Shown here one piece after another: positions 56,747 to 64,000 of a stretch of 64,000 bases of DNA; the first letter of the stretch is position 1; every line of letters begins with the position of its first letter. This DNA is from Chlorophyllum brunneum (taxonomy: Eukaryota; Basidiomycota; Agaricomycetes; Agaricales; Agaricaceae): positions 1,054,001-1,118,000 of the forward strand of contig OY756147.1 in assembly GCA_963576785.1 (NCBI GenBank), given 5' to 3'. The notes under the pieces were generated by a model. It had not been told where the DNA came from. It worked only from the letters and a program-made list of their open reading frames with translations, and ran no database searches. The translations under genes and the position numbers were made by a program.

Positions 56747-59700
56747 TCATAATTGCTGCTTTTTACCTCCCCTTTTTATAGGTTTCATCCTCGAAATCTT
56801 GCTCATAAACTCTTGTACTGCTTTCTTGGCGTTTTCCAGATTTGCTTCATCTTCCCATGTATCTTCTTCGGACGTATATCCTCTCCAGTGTATTAGGTAC
56901 TGTTTTTGTTTTCCCTTGGTGCGGTGTCCTCGGACTTCATCTACCTCGTAGTGTTCCTCATCATTGATTATCTCAGGGATCGGTGGTGGTGGAGTATGCT
57001 GGCTGTCATACTCGGGTTTGTGATAGGGGGAGAGGAGTCTGCTGTTAAACACGTTGTGTATCGCCCATGTTTCAGGTAGCTCCAGTCGGTAGCTTGTTTT
57101 ACCTATTTTCTCTTTTACCCGGAATGGTCCGTATCTTCTGTGATCAAGTTTTTTTGTCGGCCTTGTTGTCCTAATATTGTCTGCTTCAAGCCAAACTTGG
57201 TCTCCTGCCTTGTACTCGTGTTCTGGTTTTGTGCTATTCCGTTTCTCCATTTGCGTCTGGCTCTGTTGTAGCATCTCAATCGTTTTTTGGCGCATGTCTT
57301 GTAACTCTTGTATTTATTCCGTGATCGCAGGTGCCTTGGATGTGTTTGAGATATCCCCTTTCCATGGATGTTGTCCATATACTATCTGGAACGGTGAATG
57401 TCCTGTAGCACTATGTGTTTTGTCATTATACTGGAATTCCACTGTGCTGAGCTATTTCTTCCAGTTGTTCTGCACATGGTTAATTACATTTCTGAGGTAT
57501 GCCTCGACCTCCTGGTTGATGCGCTCCATCTGTCCATCTGTTTGTGGATGGTATGCCGTGGATAGGTTACATTGGGTGCCGGTTGCTCTGCAAAGTTCTG
57601 CCATGAATTTTGATGCAAATTGTGGTCCTCTGGCACTGATGATCCTGCGGGGTATCCCATGTTGTCTCCATATATCGTCACAATAAATATCTCCTAACTC
57701 TTCGGATGATAGGGTGGTGTTAACTGCGCATAGTCTGATCATTTTGCTGAAGCGATCAACGATGACAAGTATTGCGTCGTATCCATCTGATTCTGGTAGT
57801 GGTCCTATCATGTCGATTGATATTTCTTCCCATGGTCTGGTGGGTATCGGTAGTGGATGGAGATGTGTGGTAGGTCGTGTCCGGAGTATCTTGTTTCGCT
57901 GACATGTGTCGCATCCCTTGATGTATCGTTTAACATCATTGTGCATCTGTGGCCACCAATATGTCCTTTTGAGGAGTTCGATCATTCTGTGCTGTCCCAG
58001 GTGTCCTACGTCCGTTTTGTCGTGGTGTTGTTGGAGTATTTCTTGGCGTAACTCGGCGTTTGGTGGTACATATATTCTTCCTTCAAACATGGGTAATCCA
58101 TCAGTTTCCCATATCTCCTCTGGTCATTTCTCCTTTTCTCTTAGCCACTGTGTTTCTCTTCTTTGCTCCTTTCGTAATCGGTGTTTCAGGTCTTCTTCTC
58201 CCAATATTTCCCAAATTTGTCTGATCTCGGTGATAGTGTTATCGAATAGGTGGTCGGGTAATAGCATGATGTCTGTGTTGTCTCTGGTTGTGTCCATTTT
58301 TGCTAGTCTGGATAGCACGTCTGCTTTTGTGTTTGTTTTTCCGGGTATGTGTTTTAGTGTGTAGCGATATTCTTGTAATTCCAGTTGCCATCTTGCCTGT
58401 TGTCCTGTGAGTTGTTGTGGTTTCCTGAAGTATTCTAAGTTTTTGTGGTCCATCCATATCTCGAATGGTTTGTCGGCATCGAGTAGGTATTGTCTCCATG
58501 TTTTGATCGCTTCTCGGATTGCTAGTAGCTCTTTGTCATAGATTTGGTAGTTTTGTTCTGCCGGTGTCATTGTTCTCGAGTGAAAGGCGATTGGGTGCCA
58601 CTGGTCATTCTGGTTCTGTGATAGTACTGCTCCTACTCCATATCCCGATGCATCCACTTCTACCCTGTATTGTCCTTTGTCTTGAGGCATTGCTAGTACG
58701 GGTTCGCTTGTGATTTTTTCCTTGATCTTTTCAAACGCCTGTTGTTGTCGTTCTGACCATGACCATTGCGCATCTTTCTTCTTTAGCTTGTGTAGGGGTG
58801 TTGCTATGTTACTGAAATCTTGTATGAATTGTCGGTAGAAGTTTGCAAAACCCAGGAATTTTTTGACGTCTTTCATGGATTTGGGTGTTGGCCATTCTCT
58901 TACTGCTTTCACCTTCTCTTCCTCCATTTTAACGCTGCCTTGTCCCACTATAAAGCCCAGTATGGGTATTTCCTTTGCATCGAACACACATTTTGACCGC
59001 TTGAAGTAAAGCTGGTGCTTGGCTGCAATGTCTAAGAACCACATTGTTCTTTCCTCGAGTTCTTCCTGTGTGGTTCCTGGAATGACAAAATCATCCATGT
59101 AGTTGACGAGCGTTCCCTCATGTAACATTTCCTGAAATACCGTGTTCATCATCCTCTGAAAGGTCGCCGGTGAGTTGCTCATCCTGAAGAACATGACCAT
59201 AGGCTCGAATAATCCACTGTTTGTTACAAACGCTGCTTTCCATTCATCCCCTTCTCTGATCCTGACGTTGTTGTATCCCCAGATGATATCGAGCTTGTTG
59301 AACACCTTTACGTCTTTTAACTGGTCTAGGACTTCGCCTATGAGTGGCAGTGGCGTCTTATCCTTGATGGTGTGTTCATTCAGCTTTTTGTAATCCTGTA
59401 CCAGGCGTTTTGTTCCATCCTTTTTTGGTATAAAGAAACATGGGGTGGTGTAGGGGGATTGTGATGGTCTGATTTGTCCTGAGGCGAGGTTCTCGTCAAG
59501 GAACTTCTGTAGTTCCTGTTTCTCCATTATCGTCATTGGGTAGACCTTGGATTGTAGTACCGGGGGTGCATCTTCAGACAGGTTTATCTCATGGTCCCAT
59601 ACTGTGTGCTCGGGTAGTTTATCGAAGTTGTTCTTGTTGAATAGGTGGGTGTATTGTCGGAGGTATGGTGGTAGATCTTCATCGTTTGTCCGGTCCGCCT

Positions 59701-60187
59701 TTTTCTCTTCAATGTGTTCTTTGACTGTCCGTATTCTCTTGTTGAACTGTATGTTGCTATGTGATACTTTGCAATCATCTGGGCATCGGGTGAATCGTAT
59801 GACGTGATTGTTCCAATCGATTTCCGGGTTATGTTTGACCAGCCAGTCGTGTCCAAGGTATAAGTCTGCGCTTTCCAATTGTGTTACTAGGGCATCAATT
59901 TGTTCCATGTGGTTGCCGTTGTTTAATACCAGTTGTGCCTTGTCCGTTATCTCCCCTTTTTTATTTTCTGTTCCATCAGCATTGATTACTCTGATCGGGG
60001 TTTCCAGGGGTTTAGTCGGGATCTGTTCTTCGTCTATTGTTCATTGTGCTATGCACGTGTGGGTGCATCTGGAGTCTACAAGGGTTGTAATTGGTCTGCG
60101 TCCTTTTCTTGTCTAGATTGTAGAGTCGAGGAGAAGTTTGTGTGTAGAGTTTTGTTTCTGGGGGATTATGTATCGTCTATTGTGAGA
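56747..60187 (-). pseudogene. Gypsy-D pol, broken as in Gypsy-B
   Basis: The open part 58124-59908 (594 codons: end of protease, RT, RNase H) matches Gypsy-B along its length. The integrase part 57452-58090 differs by one residue (DGQMERI versus DGQTERI). It shares the IISARGPQF active-site loss, the TGA, TAG and TAA stops and the protease DSR change. The chromodomain is intact near 56790-56910. Confidence 0.9.
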
Positions 60188-60228
60188 TAAAACAGAAACT
60201 CTAGGTTTATTGGCTTGCGGGTTTGTGC

Positions 60229-61425
60229 CTACTCAGAGCCTTCGACAAAATCCTCTTTCTCCTCCATTTCCTGTTCATTGTCCTTGTTGATTTCTCTGAT
60301 ATGCGCTTTCTTGGGTGCCTGGCAGTTCTTTGAGATGTGGCCCTGTTTGCCACAATTGTAACACGTTATCTTAGTGTATGTGACTTTCGTCTTCTTCCTG
60401 CAGTATTTGGCAATATGCCCATAGAGGTTGCAGTTGTAGCACCTCGGTTTTCCATTTTGATCAGTGTCTGCCCTTTGTCTTCTTATCTCCATGGGTTGTC
60501 CTCTACCTCCATAAGTAACTCTGGTGGTGGTTCTGACATCTCCTCGAGTGATGTCTGTTGCTTCATATCCTTGTCCTACTGCGAGGATCGTAGTTTTCCA
60601 TTTGCTATATGTCGTTGGGACGGAGGTTGTCGGGTAGCCTACTATGGTTCAGATAATGTCTGCTCTGGTGTGGCGTTTGAGGAGGAATATTGCATGGGTG
60701 TCATCTGTCCCTGCTTGGGCTTTCAATGCCTCGAATTCTATTAAGAAATCTGCTGTGTTCTTTTTCCCTTGTTTGAATGTCTCGATTTCTCCTTCTGCTA
60801 TGGCTTTCCTATTTCCCAAGGAAAATGTGGCTTCTATTTCCTTTGTAAAGTTGTCCCACTCTGGTATTTTCTTGTTCTGGATGGCTTGTAGCTGCGTGTT
60901 GGTGTAAGGGCCTGCTAGCCCCCCTTTCATTCTTGCCAAAATTGCTACTATCTTCTGTTCTTCTTCGTCTATCTTGTTGAACATCAACCACAAGGATATT
61001 GCTCTCCACCAATCATCAAATCTGGTTCTATCTCCATTGCAATATCCTGGTTCTGTCTCTGGTTCGCTGTGTTTGTTTCCATGGGTCTCAGCAATTTCTA
61101 TATCGGCTGTGGTGTCGGCGACTTCTGTGTCAATTTCTTCTTCAGATGGGGCTAGTTCCTCGTCTGTGCTGTGTTCGGATTCTTTCTCGTAGGTCTCGGC
61201 GATATCTATATCGGATGTGTTCTCGGCAACTTCTATGTCGAGTTCGGTTTCAAATAGAGCTGTATTCTCGTCTACGCTGTGTTCGGATTTCTGCCATTTA
61301 AGGCCTTCAGGGATTTCTGATTCTGTTGATCATTTGGATCCTGTTGCTATGGGTGAACCCTGGATATCTGTTGGTCTCGGAGCTCTGTGTCTTCTCGGTG
61401 TTCTCGATGAGCTACTGTTGCTCAT
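60229..61425 (-). pseudogene. Gypsy-D gag, broken
   Basis: Starts at ATG 61423-61425 (MSNSSSSRTPRRHRAPRPTD). A deletion removes the residues before GYCNGDRTRFDDWW relative to B and C. A stop replaces Arg in the HTRADIIRT motif (near 60650). The last part with both zinc knuckles is open at 60229-60492. Confidence 0.85.
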
Positions 61426-61518
61426 ATACTGTCGTCCTGGTCAGAGGCTATTATTCCAAGCCTAGCTATGAATAGTGGCACCTCTCTTGCAAGGTGAGTC
61501 AAATGACACTTTACCAAA

Positions 61519-61812
61519 TGTTATGACCTTAGTCTCTAACTCAGGTTGCAAGCCTTTGGATAAAGGAAAGGAAGTAGAGAAAGGAAGAAGGGATGATACG
61601 ATTGGTAAAGTGTAAGGAATACATTAAGTATTACTACACTTTATATACTAGTGGTGGTGGTTAATAATAAGGGAGACAAGTAAACGAGTCAGATGGGAGG
61701 CATAGCCTCTAGGAGTGAAACAGGGGGTAAAATGAGAAGTGAAACAAGTATGAGGGTACACGAGGTAACGGGCGCAAGATAGGAATGAACGGTCTATCTA
61801 TAGTTCATAACA
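61519..61812 (-). repeat. Gypsy-D 5' LTR and adjacent primer-binding site
   Basis: 294 bp. The primer-binding site complement ACACTTTACCAA lies at 61506-61517, one base inside the LTR. Confidence 0.88.
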
Positions 61813-62150
61813 GTTTGATTGAACAAGATGCAGAACTAGGTCTGCTACATGGGGTTTATATACATGTTGAACCATAGTCAAGTCATACTACATAAAATAC
61901 TAGGAATGCATAGAATGTTCTTATGACTCCCATTAACTGCAGCATAGTGCCTGCAGAGTACTGCAGAACATATTATACTAGTCATTGGTACTATGTAGAA
62001 TAATCTATCAAGTACTTATGACTCTTATTGTATGCAGAGCAACTCATTGGAAGTTACTACAGATTGAAGTTACTGGAAAGTAACGGATCAGTCTATTATT
62101 AGAATAATGACTTCATAATCTATTTCTAGAATATGTCCGAAACTTCAACA

Positions 62151-62748
62151 CACCCCTATTCAGACTTTCAGTTGTTTGGGTGCCAAGATCCCTAAGCAAG
62201 GGCTGGCCCCTTTACTCTCCAATATTGAGAAGACTGTATATTGATCTTCCAAATGGTACTGCCCTGACAGTGATCAATACTTCAATAGTGAAGGCCCTCC
62301 TCCAAAGGATTGGGCTGAACAAGTTGAAGAAAAGTTAGAAGAATGGAATTCTGAGGCAGATGAGAGGGGTGTACCAGAGGAATTTTATGAAAATGCAGTT
62401 AGCAAAACATTGAAACTCACTGACTGAGTTAATGCTTGTGCCACCTATGACATGAGTGGTAACAAGGGACTGGCCTTTGGGCTGGCTTTTACTTATCTCA
62501 TGGAAAACATAGTCAAGTTGGGATGGCTAAACATTTCTGTTGACAACCTTGACAACACTCTCCAAGGCTGGCTTGGAGTCAACTTTGGCAAAATGGTTGT
62601 CCACACTGAGGACCACACCTGTCTATCAACTGAGGTCCCCAGCCCCCCTCCAAGTGGTTCCCATGTGGCACCATCTCCCCACTCTAACCCTCTGGTACCA
62701 ACCCCTAACCCTAGGGCTGCCAAACCTAACCCTACCCCCAGTCTGGAT
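62151..62748. other. Unidentified decayed coding fragment between two Copia LTRs
   Basis: A plus-strand frame reads WYCPDSDQYFNSEGPPPKDW from about 62251, then KLEEWNSEADERGVPEEFY, a TGA near 62425, then MSGNKGLAFGLAFTYLMEN and a Pro-rich tail to about 62766. The composition looks like former coding sequence, possibly from a mobile element, but I do not recognise it. Confidence 0.35.
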
Positions 62749-63040
62749 GTACATGTTGAACCATAGTTGAGTCATACTACATAAAATACTAGTAATGCAT
62801 AGATTGTTCCTTATGACTCCCTTTAACTGTGGCGTAGTGCCTGTGGAGTACTGCGGAACATATTATACTAGTCATTGGTACTATGTAGAATAATCTATCA
62901 AGTACTTATGACTCTCATCATATGTAGAGCAACTCATTGGAAGTTACTACTGATTGAAGTTACTGGAAAGTAACGGATCAGTCTATTATTAGAATAATGA
63001 CTTCATAATCTATTTCTAGAATATGTCCAAAACTTCAACA
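62749..63040 (-). repeat. Copia-2 3' LTR, truncated
   Basis: Matches the last 290 bp of the Copia-1 LTR (from TACATGTTGAACCATAG to CAAAACTTCAACA). The remaining part of the LTR is missing and replaced by the fragment at 62151-62748. Confidence 0.75.
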
Positions 63041-63074
63041 CTCCTTCTTGCTCTGTATTGATGTAGAGTTTTAA

Positions 63075-64000
63075 TCATTCAAACATTAAGCCAAGGTAAG
63101 GTTGGAATAGATTGAATTTGATTTTGTCTAAATTCTTTGTGAGAATATCGGCAAGATTTTCCATGCCTTTCACAGAGAATATTTCAATCTTTCCTTCTTC
63201 TACCAAATCACGAATGTAATGGTATTTGACGTCGACATGTTTTGATTGTTTTTCTGTTACTGGATTTTTGGCCCAAAATATTGAACCCTCATTATCACTG
63301 AAGAGATAAGGGGCCAATGATCGGATACCAATTTCTTCCAACAAATTGACAGTCCAAATGAGTTGTCGACTGCAATCTGACAAAGCCATATACTCGGCTT
63401 CAGTGGAAGATAATGTGATGGTTTTCTGTTTTCTACTTAACCAAGCAATAGCTCTGCTAGCTAATAAACAGAAATATCCAGTTACAGATTTACAACTAAT
63501 TGGATCACCAGCCCAATCAGAGTCAGAAAAGGCATTAAGGCCTTGCATAGAACTTCCATTATAGGTAATTCTATATTTGCGAGTAGCATTAAGGTACTTT
63601 AGCAAATGTAAGCCTGCATTGTAATGTGCTTTAGTAGGATTGGTCATATGTTGTGATAATTTGACAGTGGCAAAAGCTATGTTGGGCCGACTGCTTATCA
63701 TCAGATACATAACTGATCCTACTAACTGTTGATACCTCTTTATGAAGTTAGGTGTCACTTGTCCTGTATTGGATTCGAAGATAAATCCATTTGGTAATGA
63801 GATTTCTTCTTTTCCAATTACTTTAAATCGATCAAGAACTTTTCCTAGATATTCTATTTGGTCTAAAGTGATTGATTGGTTTATAGGGTTTTGCAAAATT
63901 TTCATGCCAAGAAACTCTTTGGTTGGACCAAGGTCTCGGCATTCCCATTTCTTCATAAAGAGTGCTCGCTTCTCATATAGAAGTCTAAAGCCTCTGATTC
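63075..64000 (-). CDS. Copia-2 RT C-terminus and RNase H, partial at the window edge
   Basis: Open frame from the window edge to the stop at 63075, over 300 codons. It has RLLYEKRALFMKKWECRDLG, the linker FLGMKILQNP, and then RNase H with FSDSDWAGDPISCKSVTGY, SSTEAEYMALSDCSRQ and KHVDVKYHYIRDLVEEG. The catalytic acidic residues of Copia RNase H (D in SDSDWAG, E in STEAEY) are present. It is much better preserved than Copia-1 and could be part of a functional element extending beyond the window. Confidence 0.88.
   Translation of the reverse strand, partial: IRGFRLLYEKRALFMKKWECRDLGPTKEFLGMKILQNPINQSITLDQIEYLGKVLDRFKVIGKEEISLPNGFIFESNTGQVTPNFIKRYQQLVGSVMYLMISSRPNIAFATVKLSQHMTNPTKAHYNAGLHLLKYLNATRKYRITYNGSSMQGLNAFSDSDWAGDPISCKSVTGYFCLLASRAIAWLSRKQKTITLSSTEAEYMALSDCSRQLIWTVNLLEEIGIRSLAPYLFSDNEGSIFWAKNPVTEKQSKHVDVKYHYIRDLVEEGKIEIFSVKGMENLADILTKNLDKIKFNLFQPYLGLMFE

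Larger units (their letters stand above)
55411..61812 (-). mobile_element. Gypsy-D: defective element inserted in the Copia-1 5' LTR
   Basis: 6.4-kb minus-strand element. The LTRs are 55411-55705 (3', 295 bp) and 61519-61812 (5', 294 bp). The target duplication is GTTTG (55406-55410 and 61813-61817). Pol and most of ORF3 are nearly identical to Gypsy-B, with the same stops, whereas gag is clearly different and carries its own lesions. Confidence 0.93.
29621..62150 (-). mobile_element. Copia-1: old, internally deleted Ty1/Copia element split by four insertions
   Basis: Minus-strand Copia element. Its pieces are: 3' LTR 29621-30201; RNase H/RT remains 30202-31126 and 31431-31788; RT start and integrase tail 38157-39483; protease and gag 52483-55172; and a 5' LTR split into 55173-55410 and 61818-62150. 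Interruptions are the solo LTR, Gypsy-A, Gypsy-B (with C inside) and Gypsy-D. No matching target duplication was seen at its two ends (CCATT versus CACCC), fitting its age. The integrase core is absent between protease and integrase tail, and many stops are present, so it is dead. Confidence 0.8.
55173..62150 (-). repeat. Copia-1 5' LTR, split by Gypsy-D
   Basis: The halves 55173-55410 and 61818-62150 together match the LTR at 29621-30201 and give about 571 bp. Gypsy-D and one copy of GTTTG separate them. Confidence 0.82.

Noticed and set aside
29616..62155. A target duplication for Copia-1
   Set aside because: The flanking pentamers CCATT and CACCC do not match, so its true ends may have been altered and none is claimed.
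62690..62745. Telomere-like CCCTAA units
   Set aside because: Only two imperfect occurrences, inside a Pro-rich coding relic with retrotransposon sequence on both sides; no array.
52200..64000. CRISPR-like or tandem arrays among the repeated blocks
   Set aside because: The repeats are LTRs and internal parts of retrotransposons at irregular spacing; there is no short-repeat and spacer pattern.

Overview
The window looks like part of a basidiomycete (Agaricomycetes-type) nuclear genome. The genes carry many spliceosomal introns of 47-64 bp. The gene set fits that lineage: NACHT-type P-loop NTPases, an adenylation-thiolation-reductase enzyme split into many exons, and large chromodomain Gypsy and Copia retrotransposons. 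The species cannot be named from sequence alone.

The left part (1-28.5 kb) is gene-dense. In order it holds: the 3' part of an SPX-RING protein ending in a CaaX box (+); NACHT protein 1 (-); mitochondrial release factor 1 (-); an unrecognised protein A (-); an intron-containing tRNA-Val(AAC) (-); beta-propeller lactonase-like A (+); a UBA-TPR-J-domain auxilin-like protein (-); NACHT protein 2 (+); lactonase-like B (+); unrecognised protein B (-); the catalytic subunit of DNA polymerase epsilon (+); and a 21-exon NRPS-like A-T-R reductase (-). Exon coordinates were worked out by eye from splice consensus, reading-frame continuity and comparison between paralogues. NACHT, lactonase and A/B proteins each occur twice within 17 kb, so a local duplication is interleaved with unrelated housekeeping genes.

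The right part (29.6-64 kb) is a nest of LTR retrotransposons. An old, internally deleted Copia element on the minus strand (Copia-1) was hit by a solo Gypsy LTR (TSD AGTGC), Gypsy-A (-), Gypsy-B (+, TSD GTCTT) and Gypsy-D (-, TSD GTTTG). Gypsy-C (+, TSD AAGGA) then landed inside Gypsy-B. Part of a second Copia element runs off the right edge. No host gene is visible after about 28.5 kb.

The Gypsy family is the most interesting part. Its elements are chromoviruses (gag, then protease-RT-RNase H-integrase-chromodomain). The primer-binding site just after the 5' LTR is a perfect 12-nt complement of an LTR segment about 34 bp downstream of the TATA box, which is the arrangement expected for Tf1-type self-priming by the element's own mRNA 5' end. 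All four full-length copies also have an extra reading frame (ORF3, about 280 residues) between the chromodomain and the 3' LTR, preceded by a conserved short ORF whose ATG overlaps the pol stop region. Gypsy-C has LTRs that read as identical and is the youngest. Gypsy-B and Gypsy-D share a near-identical, opposite-orientation block of about 4.3 kb, including the same stop codons and the same integrase active-site loss.
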